Below are positions 10,014-20,011 of a DNA stretch of 64,000 nucleotides, piece after piece. Below the pieces are notes generated by a model, which saw only the letters and a program-made list of their open reading frames with translations, was not told the origin of the DNA and did no database searches. A program made the position numbers and the translations under genes. This DNA is from Xenoacremonium recifei (Eukaryota; Ascomycota; Sordariomycetes; Hypocreales; Nectriaceae). Each line of letters opens with the position of its first letter. Within the stretch, counting starts at the first letter, position 1. The stretch is from contig WOFQ01000040.1 in the NCBI GenBank assembly GCA_012184525.1, forward strand, positions 124,001-188,000, read 5' to 3'.

Positions 10014-10694
10014 ATGCCCAAAGTCGCCTCGCCTCATACTGCGGTCACTCAGGGCCATCCACCCGTGTATGTTCTTCTCTGTCTTTCTGTCTCGTCTCGT
10101 CTCGTCTTGCTTCGCCATTATCACCACGTGTAACTCACTTGCTCCTTTCCCTCGTGCCTCTTCATCTCGTCCTCATGCCGCATTGCCTTCTCTCTCCACT
10201 ATTTTCGAATTCACTTTACCGTCAATGTGTCTCTTATCTTTGCTTTGCCGTCGTTCTCGTTTTTCTTTTTCTGTCTGCATCCTTCTCCCATCTCATCCTT
10301 TATCACCTGAGGATTCTTAGACACTCCTTTGGCCCAAGCTCTTTGAGAGAACGCCAGCTCTATGGGTTCTATGGCAATGCTTGCTTATTCATTGCCTCTC
10401 TTTTGTTGCTTTGACAGTCATTGCCGCTCTGTCCCGCTTACATATGAGGAGACTCGCCTGTTCTCTAGCTAACCACTCCGTCTTTTCTCTCCTCACCGCT
10501 CACTGGTCACCCAAAGAGTGGATAAACATCTGACTAATTGGATGCCAACCTACAGAACTGAGTCTGAACTCATGCTCCTCCGCTTCATCTATGACAACTC
10601 TTCGGTCCAGGACCGCCTTATCCAAAGGTCGAACAACACACCCGGCAAGGGAGCACCTCTCGTTCCGCCCAAGGGTATGGTACCGAAACTATAA
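10014..10694 (+). CDS. Tandem small-gene family, unit 5 (unknown protein, 63 aa)
   Basis: Unrecognised protein, fifth and last clear copy. Exon 1 is 10014-10066 (53 bp, phase 2, consensus-like donor GTATGT); the intron 10067-10555 is 489 bp with a CTAAT branch point near 10533; exon 2 is 10556-10694. Exon 1 encodes MPKVASPHTAVTQGHPP. Exon 2 carries ELMLLRFIYDNSSVQDRLIQ, then a short tail ending GMVPKL. This is the shortest copy and has the cleanest splice sites. Units 2, 3 and 5 all end in KL preceded by Gly or Pro. Gene structure is inferred; function is unknown. Confidence 0.62.
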
Positions 10695-12287
10695 TCTTGA
10701 AGCATTCACGAGCTTACGAACGACGACTTTGAACGTATGTGACGCCCTAAAATTCACTCTCTTAATGGGCTTTCCGAATTCAGTCTTGTCAATGTCACTG
10801 ACTTCGCAAAAGCGTTATAGGATGAGAAAGGATTTAAGAAACAAGAAGAACCTATCATTTATTCATCTTCTCAAAAGATGTCTCTAGTAGCATCATCTAT
10901 AGTATAATGTAGAGTATCATGTAGAGAGGTGTTTAATATAGTTTTTTCTACCGGAATCTTGATTCTTGCCACATACTATAGATTTCATATTTGAGACCAA
11001 TATCATTAGCTGAGCAATTCATGGCACGGGCTACTACTATAGAAATATACGACAGACCAAGGCTCCAAAACAGCGAGCGGCGTAATAGGTAACCAGAAAA
11101 AGTATTAGCTACAGGTTGTTACCGTATAACTTCTCTCCGAGTCCTGTATATCTCCAAGCAAAGGAATACAAGTGTCGTTACGAGCTTCTGACGGTTTATA
11201 CGATGCGGGAGTTCGACTCAGATTACCTAGACATTCAATGGCTACAGGTTCTTCAAAGGCAGTCACAGATTCATAAAGAAGTGTCATCATACTATACGCA
11301 AGGTGCACAAAAAATAGCATATGCTCTAGAGAGTCAAGCAATTGGTAGCGGAACAGTTCTAAGATGAATAAGTGCTAATTTCTTAGTCCATTTATTTTGT
11401 GACTCGAAGAGCAAACACCTATTACGGCCAATTTGCGATTTCATGCCTCATACTTCTTGCGCACAGTGTTATGGGTAATTTACGTCGAATTCACCCCTTT
11501 AATTTCTTGCCATTTCTGTGTCCAATCGAGTCCTTCCTTATCCCAATCGAATCCCTGCTGCTTCCAATTCCAACAGGGTGTGCGATGCACAAGTTGCCTA
11601 CGGTAGCACTACGAATGTAATTTAACGCAGTGCCGCGCCGAACTGAAAGAAATTGTCCGCCATTGGGGCCATTTGAAGGACTCAATTTACGTGCTTCAGT
11701 CCCTTACTAACCCTACACTTTGCTTAACGGGACGCTTTGTTGTATATGAACAACGACCATTCTCCTTCCTCGTTGTTTCTAACCTCTCTCCAAATAGCGT
11801 AGGTGATTAGTCATGGCGCTGGCATTTGTCCGCGGGCTCCAGGCCCATAACATCGTTTGGTCGGACTTCTTCTTCTCTGGAAAACCTTTTTATTTCCTTT
11901 TGGTCCTGTAGGTCCGGTTATTAGTCTATCGTTCAGCTTGTCACAAGCCCGTGATCGATGTTGAGCGGTTATAAGGCTCGTGAGCGCAACCTGTCGGGTC
12001 GAGTATATTTAGCCATTTCAAGACTATCGTGGTGTATAAACCGAGGGATACGAGATCAATCATCCATCAGTGAAAACATATGCATTCTTGGCATCGCATG
12101 CCTTTAGTCTCAGTTCGTGCTTAGTATCATATTTCGATTGTGGCGCGCTTGTTAGATGTAATCTGTGACCATCATATTGAAAGCAAATCAATGATATTTT
12201 TATGTCCCCTGCGTATCCAATACATTATTGAAAAACGTGAGAGGAGAGTAGAAGCCAGAGGGATAATCTGGTTGGTCTTTTTGTTAG
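10695..12287. other. AT-rich intergenic DNA
   Basis: No gene is supported. A short imperfect direct repeat built on cccaatcgaatcc-type units lies near 11520-11571. Opposing short frames at 11105-11367 cover the same DNA and are not protein-like. This is the left boundary of the transcription factor/transporter pair. Confidence 0.55.
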
Positions 12288-14504
12288 CTACAATTGGCAT
12301 GATAGAGTGTGATTCTCACATTGATTGTTGAACGCTGCCCCAAATCCATTCAGAGGGATGGCATCGAAATCCGTCATAAAGTCGTAAGAACTGGGCCCAC
12401 TACCGTCCTCAGTAGACGTTTCTGTGTTTCCAAGCACGATGCTCAAAGCTTTCGCTACTTTTCCAGCTTCCGCAGATGCCGTACTCATTTGAAGCCAAAT
12501 TTTGTGAGAGATCGTTAGTTGTTGTCGAATCTCTTCAACCCTTGGCGGCCTCGCTGTCTGTCCTGAAGTTTCTGTCTCGGGTAATTCAAATTTATCGACG
12601 TCTTGAAGGTAGAGACAGAGCACGCTCGTCGCGAGGAGAACGTCCTGGTTGAAGATATGGGTAACCTTCCATCTGAGCTGACACAAACGACCGAATGGCT
12701 GAGACTCTTCGTGAAGCATCTCTTGAAACGACAGGATCTTGAGTGCGGAATCTATACAAATTCGAACCGACTCCCTGTCCCGCTTTAGAAATGCGGAGCC
12801 AATCAAAGCTCTCCGGTATAGGAGAATGCGAGATTTGTAGTAGGTGGTTTCTACACTTACTCGCTGTATCACGAGGTTCGGACTATCCGTGATGGGGTGT
12901 GGCATAGTTCCCCAACGCAGCAAGGGCGGAATGGCATTTTTGTGCACGTCCTCAAGGAGTGCGTCGACCTTTGTAACCTCGTTGTAGGAAGGGGGATTGA
13001 TGTCGGTGTTGACGTCGCAAATCAAGCCGAGAGCAGATATAAGGCGCCCTCTTGCAATAAGAGGGAGCACCGGCGTCCATTCTGTTTCTGGTCTCGACGG
13101 AGGCATCTCAGCCGTGTCCTCGTCAAAATCACAGTCGCGTAGATTACGGGGCTGCTTTGTATCCATGTGCGTATTTCTGGCATTTCGAGGAAGGCCCATC
13201 TCCAAGGAGAGACCGAGGTCCAATTGAAGGATTATGAGCCAGACGCGTCGACGCATCTCGCCCTGGAATGGAGATATTCCGGGAAAGTGATCTGGGTCCC
13301 GGTGATAGCCCATGCGCATTGCAAGATGAAGTATCATGCCGATCAAAAGCCAGCCATCGGAAGGGCCGTCTTTCAAGAGGATAAACTCTCCAGTAAGGAC
13401 AGTTATGAGGGTTTCCAGGATGTATGGTCCTCCTGTGGTGTACCTGGCTAGAATAAGACACTGGACGGCCCTCTCCCGGAAGGTATCCTTCTTGGCAAGA
13501 TATTCAGCTTTGAGAGATTCGGCTCGCGCGTCGGTGAAGTCAATGGTGAAGGTCTGCAACTGTGCAGCAATGTATAGCATGGAGAACATGAGACCAACCC
13601 AAGCGATAGAAGTCTCAGATGAATCTTTCCAGAAGGCCTCGTACTAGTCAAATGTTAAACTTCTGGTAATCAGCAAAATTAGGAAGAACCCACCTCTCGA
13701 AGAAACTTCTTGCTATGAAGGAGGTCTACAGCACACAGTCAATGCTTCTGAGAATGAATTGAAAGACAGCTTGGATGTACTGACATGGTGTGACAATGTA
13801 GGAGTCAAAGTGAAGGGCCATGAGGCGGTCAACAACTGGACGAGGAGGAACAGCGGCCAGTAATTCATCTCGTGTCGCATGGCGATTCGGGCCATAGAAC
13901 AAGTGTGAACCCGGTAGCGCCGTGCTATCATTGACCAAGTCCTCCTTCAGTCCCCTGATTTTGGTAAGAATGGCCTCCCAATGGGCGCTCTGGACATAGC
14001 TGGTTCCCGTTCCAGACTCGCGCAACTTTAGGGTGCCAGGGTCTGTTGGAGGGGATACAACTTCATCTTGGGATTTCTTTGGCCTCCGGATCTCAGAGAT
14101 TACATCTGCAAATGATCGCGAGCTTGGTCTCGGCGATTTTGGTACGGGCGGAGTTGGGAGTGACTGGCGGCCTTCCATGAGCGTCACGACAAGACTCTCC
14201 AGTTCAGAGATCCTGCCCTGGAGGGTGCTGGTGGATTGTCGTGGAGCAACAGGCCGCTGAGCATCGGGCGTGAGAGGAGATGCCGTCTTTGCATAATTGC
14301 AGGAGTTGGTGAGGCCTCGCCTTGTGCAAGCTCCGCATGGGTGGTGTCTGTCGCACTTCCGCCTGGGAACGTTAAGTGTGAACGGCTTTGTGAGGGGTAT
14401 CTACGGGGTACGTACTTTCGGTGTCTGCAAGGGTCGCAGGAAAGCTGGACTTTGTCTCTGCGTCGATTTGGCGGCGGAAGCGGACGTTGAGAATCGTCGG
14501 CCAT
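12288..14504 (-). CDS. Zn2Cys6 fungal-specific transcription factor (684 aa)
   Basis: Probable nuclear DNA-binding regulator. There are four exons on the minus strand: 14504-14416, 14362-13785, 13725-13694 and 13643-12288. The first splice joins the zinc cluster: CDPCRHRKRKCDRHHPCGAC follows the family spacing C-X2-C-X6-C-X5-C-X2-C, with the sixth Cys 8 residues later. A coiled region (ISELESLVVTLMEG) follows, and then the middle homology domain. The small 32-bp exon supplies LLHSKKFLRE, joining HFDSYIVTPY to YEAFWKDSS, a typical motif of the Fungal_trans domain. Later RMGYHRDP and EMRRRVWLIILQLD are also typical of this domain. It is divergently transcribed from the MFS transporter at 14907, 402 bp away, so control of that transporter is a reasonable guess. 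The target genes cannot be read from the sequence. Confidence 0.9.
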
Positions 14505-14906
14505 GGTGTGTGTATGCTTGGATGCTCAGTCTGGCGGCGCAAACTGGGAGAGATGCAATGGAGAAAAGCATCGAGGCTCCGACCATCCGACCCTCCGCAT
14601 TTATCCCCCGCCGCGTCGATCATCTGGTCCCGCCCACGATGCCCGGCGATTGCCCGCTCCTCCGACCATCCGCCTCCGCCCGCTCGCCAAACTCCCCTTC
14701 CATTATGCAAATTTCCAGTTTGGCTCCGTATTTACGAACAATCCTGTTTATGGATTCCGTAGCTGGCATGATCAGCCCTTGTCCAAAGAACTATAGTTAT
14801 GCCTCCTCTACGCAACCTTCTCCATGCTGGCGTTGTCCAGGCCTTACACTCCTTTCAAATACCCATTTAGCAACCAAAGCCTGGTACCAACAAAAAACAG
14901 CACATC
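14505..14906. promoter_or_regulatory. Shared divergent promoter region
   Basis: These 402 bp separate the start codons of the Zn2Cys6 regulator (-) and the MFS transporter (+). They must hold both promoters. I see no clear inverted CGG pair with conventional spacing; CGG/CCG triplets are common because the DNA is GC-rich. Confidence 0.6.
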
Positions 14907-16571
14907 ATGGCGACTGACTTGGAATCCGCTACTGAAAAGACGGTCGTATTGGAAGACGGCCAGCATGACCAACAATCGAGCGAGCCTGAGCAACCAGCGA
15001 TCGAACAAGATACAAAGGACAACAATGTCGTCGACTGGGATGGGCCAGACGATCCCCAAAATCCCATGAACTGGCCAACATGGAAACGCTTGATTCAAGT
15101 CATATTCGCCAGCTCTTTTTTGCTCACTGCGTAAGGCAACCCCTTCTTACGCTCCTGTGACAACTTACTGACTAATACATTTACAGCAACCTAGCCGCGA
15201 CGATGTTTGCACCTGGAGCTGATGCACTTGCTAAGGAGTTCAACATCACGAGTTCCACCGTTATCAGTCTCACCGTGTCCATCTACCTGTGCGGCTTCGC
15301 CATTGGGCCAATGGTCATAGCACCGCTTTCCGAACTGTACGGACGTCTTGTCATCTACCACGTCTGCAATGTCGTTTACATTGGCTTCATAATCGGATGT
15401 GCGTTGGCCACAAACACCGGCATGTTTCTCGCCTTTCGATTCCTTGCCGGATGTGCTTCTTCGGGCCCATTGACAGTAGGCGGAGGAACCGTCGCGGACG
15501 TTATCCCGCCAGCTCAGCGTGGGATGGCAATGTCTCTGTTCTTCGTGGGGCCGCTTATAGGACCAGTAGGTGACATTCGTTACCCCTTATAAACTTCATG
15601 GTACTAACAACGATTCTTCAAGGTCTTGGGCCCAATTGCTGGTGGCTTTATATCGGAGTCGATTGGCTGGCGATGGACTTTTTGGATCATCTTAATCCTA
15701 GTGAGTAGAGCACAATCCCTACATACTATTCAGAGTCGCTGACTGTTCAACTCAGGCTGGAGTATTATTTGTCGCATCAATCTTCTTTCTCCGCGAGACC
15801 TATGCTGCTGTACTGCTGCGATGGAAAGCTGCTCGCCTTCGGAAGGAAACTGGCAATGCTGCTCTAGTGTCGAAGATGGAACGAAACCTAACCCCCCGCC
15901 AGCTATTCCTCCGTGCTATTGTTCGACCGACAAAGCTTCTGATCCTGTCACCAATTGTGCTTCTCCTTTCCATCCTGTGCGCGTTCATCTTCGGCCTCCT
16001 CTTTACACTGTTCACCTCGTTCCCTACGGTCTTTGAGGAACAATACCACTTCTCCACCGGCATTTCTGGCTTGGCATATCTCGGCGTTGGAATTGGAATG
16101 TCCATCTCTCTTGGAACCTTTGCCGCTATAAGCGACAAGCTACATAAGGCATCTGGGGATTCGCCGAAACCTGAAGAACGCCTCAAGCCCATGATTTGGG
16201 TCGTGCCCGCCGTACCCATCGGCATCTTCTGGTATGGCTGGTCAGCCGAGAGCAAGGCTCATTGGATTGTGCCCATCCTCGGCACCACCGTCTTTGGGTT
16301 CGGCTATCTCTGGGTCTTGATGCCAACTCAGCTTTACATGGTGGATGCTTTTGGTGCCGAGGCTGCTGCTTCTGCGTTGGCTGCGAACGCGATTCTCCGA
16401 TGTCTCTTTGCAGCTTTCATCCCATTGGCAGCACCGTCTTTGTATTCAAACCTAGGACTTGGCTGGGGGAATAGCGTTCTAGGTTTCATAGGCGTGGCCT
16501 TTCTCCCGGTGCCACTCCTCTTCTATCGCTATGGGGGTTGGTTGAGGGAGCGTTTTGCTGTGAAGCTATAA
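14907..16571 (+). CDS. MFS transporter, DHA1-like (498 aa)
   Basis: Multi-pass plasma-membrane transporter, probably a drug:H+ antiporter-type exporter. Exons are 14907-15130, 15187-15565, 15623-15700 and 15756-16571, all with good donors (GTAAGG, GTAGGT, GTGAGT) and acceptors. A hydrophilic acidic N-terminus ends in WDGPDDPQNPMNWPTWKR, a signature of this fungal subfamily. Helices then follow, with a motif-A-like loop PLSELYGRLVIYHVCN (here L-S-E-L-Y-G-R), FRFLAGCASSGPLTVGGGT in helices 4-5, and the motif-C-like GPLIGPVLGPIAGGFISE. About 12 hydrophobic segments are visible. It shares an upstream region with the adjacent Zn2Cys6 factor. The substrate cannot be told from sequence. Confidence 0.9.
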
Positions 16572-17979
16572 CATTTCATGTTAAGGGCATACCGAATTGA
16601 GGGAGCGGTATCACAGAACTGTTTTACAATTTGCAGCGCGTTTGACGAGGGGATTGTCGCGGCTTTCTTTCAATTTTATTCCGTGTATAAATAGGTATCA
16701 ATGATAGATTTAATGTCTTCACTAGGAAGCATAATCTTAAACCACCAGCAGTGCACTGTGGCCCATGAACTCTCTCGAGATAATTCAGTTATTCAAGGTC
16801 ATTTTCTTACTTCAGTGCCTTTATTCTTTGTTGGTAGCGCGGCCATCGACGTTGTCCATTGCACACACTCCCCTTTACGTGTCTTCTATATGGCCAATGA
16901 AGAATTGTCTGTTTTGCTTCTAATGTGAAAATCCCATGCAGGGCATATGAAGTCACTGCGAGGCGTCTTCTGGGCCACTTGAAGCAATTTTTTGTCATTT
17001 CGGACAGGCAATAACCTCAGGTTTCCAAATTTGGGGTCCTTTTCCAAGTCAGCGAGAAAATCTTATGGGGCGGGAATTGCCCGGTTAGTACAGTCCCTGC
17101 CGAAAAGACCCCCCTGGCTTCCAAACATCCAAGAAAAGTTCCATCGGCCGGGCTGTCCACAGACCAGCCTTAGAAAACATAAAGCGTAGAGGCAGCCTGC
17201 AAGAAAGAAAAATCTCGTTGGCTGCGGCAGGATCTGATTCCCAAAGGTTCTCTGTTCCAGCTTTCACAATTGCCTCGGTCTCGTTGTAGGCTTTCTCTCT
17301 GATGGTCTAACAATCGCTCTGGACGCGTTGGGATGGCGAGATTTATATTATCGGGTATTCTTCTGTCGACTGAGAAGTTTAATTAGCAGGTTTGCAAGTG
17401 CATAATATCAAATTTTAACGGCTCAGCTCAGCCATTGCGCCTCTAAATAGCAGATTGACAATATTCTGCAAGTATTTTCAGCTTAGGGGTCGCGGAAAGA
17501 GGCGAAACCGAGATTATCAGCTTTATCAACCGGCTGCGCCTCGAAAACAGGCGGTTGGTGGCTGAACCGCCAGGAAAAGTAGCCCCGGCGCTGATCAAGA
17601 GACACGCCGAGACCAAGCTCAAGGCAGTAGCTAATATAAGATTGAGGTGTTGTCTTCTCGATTATTCACGATTTCTCGTCGAGGGGGTCGTGCCGTGGGC
17701 TGAAGGCGTGGGTGCAGCCTTGGAAACCGCTTTCCTAATCGGGGTCCTTAAGGTACAGCTGCAAAGGAAGGCACCTCTCTCCCTCTCTTTCCGTTGAGAT
17801 GGAAGAACACTTAGGGGGGAGAAAATTTTTCATCTGCTCCCGTTCTACATATTTCTTTCAATCTTTCTTGCTTGTTTCCTCCAGGCAAAGTTGTTCAAAT
17901 CTTTTCGACTATCTTTGCAGGGTTCCAGGGAATCTCTTGTCAAATCAGGGTCTTCGCGACGCCTTCGCTATAAATTAGC
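16572..17979. other. Intergenic DNA upstream of the 17.98-kb small gene
   Basis: No gene is supported. TATAAG at 17635-17640 is followed after ten bases by TGTCTT, a weak match to the promoter block of the 1-10 kb family. A second TATAAA lies only 12 bp before the ATG at 17980. The frame 17555-17797 has no recognisable features. Confidence 0.45.
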
Positions 17980-18312
17980 ATGGCAAAGCCTACGTCTCTC
18001 GTGCTGTCTATGCACGGCGCTCTGGGAAAGTCTGTCTCCAAGCTCCATTATGCTCAAATCCACGCGATGCCATTACCAACCAATATACTGACTACTTTTC
18101 TTGATACCCATAGCAGCTCCAACTCTCCTGATACCACACTTTCAACCATCGCCCCCGATGCCCAGTTGATTCAAGACCTTCCATTCCACGAATTCAACGA
18201 CGACCACTCCGAGATTATGGCGATCTCCTCGAGACCCCGGGGTCGAGACCACTTCCGACGGCGCCTAGTGTCCTACTTCCGAAGAATAAATAGGATGTTA
18301 GTGAATGGATAA
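17980..18312 (+). CDS. Small lineage-specific protein with basic C-terminus, copy A
   Basis: I do not recognise this protein. Read without splicing it is 110 aa, beginning MAKPTSLVLSMHGALGKSV and ending with the basic stretch RDHFRRRLVSYFRRINRMLV. A similar C-terminus is encoded at 19424-19567, which supports this being coding. A possible intron at 18030-18116 (GTCTGT donor, catagcag acceptor, 87 bp, no stop and a multiple of three) would leave a first exon of exactly 50 bp ending in phase 2, as in units 1 and 2 of the tandem family, and an 81-aa product. Distant kinship with that family is therefore possible but not shown by the protein sequence. Confidence 0.45.
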   Translation: MAKPTSLVLSMHGALGKSVSKLHYAQIHAMPLPTNILTTFLDTHSSSNSPDTTLSTIAPDAQLIQDLPFHEFNDDHSEIMAISSRPRGRDHFRRRLVSYFRRINRMLVNG

Positions 18313-19423
18313 AGGGGAGATATACTTTACAACCAAGCTTTCCCAAACTAAAAAATGGGTTTGATGGATCGAGAATACCTTCCCAGTTTCTCTAATCAGG
18401 CGATGGATCATTATATAAGGGGAAAGACTCGGGTCCCCACGATTTTGTAATCTAATAATTACTTGTCGGCCCGTAGATATAATTTCTTCTCTCCTGCTTC
18501 ACGACTTGATAGACGTTACAGTACAGAATCTCCGATGTCATCGGAAATATGATTAACCAAATTAGGTATCCGGATGGATGAAAATGGAAGGCGGAGAATG
18601 TGAAGTGAAAGAGTCTTGCTATTGGACTAAAGGGCTGAGGCCCCGGGCGAGTACAGCGGATCCTCCTCACCAGGTCGACCTCAGCTCGCACATTATGCCC
18701 ACGTCAACTACCCGGCAGATACTAGTGAACGTTGTATACAAGGATAATGGACGTTAGCCTTTACTTGACGAAGTTAGCACCGCGTAGAAATCGTCAAAAC
18801 TTGGTATCATTGACATTCAAAGACAGTCAAGGGTTCCAGCGTAGACTGCATCTTAGATAGGGTCAATGCCTTGGCCAGCAACAGTAGGTTTTGCAAAGCT
18901 CAAGAAGTAACTTTCCAACTACAAGGTATTCCAACTTTTTCATTCCAACCCATACTTCCTATAAGTTTGCATAACCGAAGCTTCATCTTTGATCCCGCCC
19001 AAAGGGGTTACAACGTTTGTGACTCTTTTCTTGAACTGGTCTGCGGAAGATGCTCCAAATTTCCTCGATATATTTGCTCTCCCTTCCCCTTCCAATTTTT
19101 TTGCGTTGCTTATTTGACGAGCATTCATATCAAGTCACGATGAATTCTTTCATATTCTCTATACAATCCTCTCGCGGTCTTATCCTCCCTTCTGTTTGTT
19201 TATCGTTCTTTTTATCCTTGGCTTCAACGTTGCCATCAGTCAAGTCAATATGCCCATCCACAACCACATTCATTCATTCTTCATCGCCTAGTTCAAGAGA
19301 TCAACTCCCAATCCATTTATTACACTTCCTCAGAGAAGGATTGTCCATAATACTAATTATCTCGTCTCACATTAGGTCGAGATCTAATACTACAATCCCA
19401 TTTTTCCCCACGACATTCCGTTA
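18313..19423. other. Region between the two small basic-tail genes
   Basis: This must contain the 5' part of copy B if that copy is intact, but I cannot fix its first exon. TATAAG occurs at 18959-18964 and an ATG at 19140. The overlapping frames here are T/C-rich and look like leader or intron rather than protein. Confidence 0.4.
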
Positions 19424-19567
19424 GGTCGACACCATTTCATCAACGATTCCACGAACGATCCTATTGAAGCCGTCTCAACGTCTTCGATGCCCCGCAGCCG
19501 AAGCCACTTCAAACGCCGGCTGAGGTCCTACCTCCGAAGAATAAAGCGACTTTTATTAGATACATAG
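19424..19567 (+). pseudogene. Small basic-tail gene, copy B, terminal exon (partial or 5' end unresolved)
   Basis: After a cgttag acceptor-like site, the frame ending at the TAG at 19565-19567 encodes RHHFINDSTNDPIEAVSTSS followed by RSRSHFKRRLRSYLRRIKRL and LLDT. It aligns with the C-terminus of copy A: HFxRRLxSYxRRIxR is shared. The reading frame has no upstream start within this exon, so it is either the last exon of a spliced gene whose first exon I cannot locate, or a truncated copy. I list it as a possible pseudogene because only the 3' part can be supported. Confidence 0.4.
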
Positions 19568-20011
19568 TCAATCTCCTGTTTTGCTGTCCTCTGCGAGCCG
19601 TTGGCTACTTGTATTCTCTTCGTCGATGTCCCCGATCTTGCGGAAGAGGTTCCAGGACCTGAGAACGGACCTGATGGTTACAATTGTTTGTGACGAAGGT
19701 ATGCATGGAACAGACTTGCCATTTTTATTACGAATTCATGAAAGTGTTGGGGAGACAGAAGTTTTGAGGAGGTATAGCCGCAAGTTCATGCCAAGCTCAT
19801 AATAGGGAAGATCAAATCGAGTATTTATATTCATCGAGCTTATAGAGGTTGCATCCCTCTTATGCATATGAGCAAATCTCTGGTGCTTGGTTCCTTTTGT
19901 GTTCTTCGTGTTTGTATCTCCAGATTCCCAGCCCTTGAACTTCTGGACGACGTCACGAAGCCATAAATTCCTCGTGAAATAAATTCACTAGCAGCCTGCC
20001 GGTGGGCTTTA
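19568..20011. other. Intergenic DNA
   Basis: This separates copy B (+) from the convergent folate enzyme gene (-). Nothing else is recognised. Confidence 0.5.

Noticed and set aside
11105..11367. Opposing frames of 78 and 83 codons.
   Set aside because: They cover the same DNA on opposite strands and neither shows conserved features.
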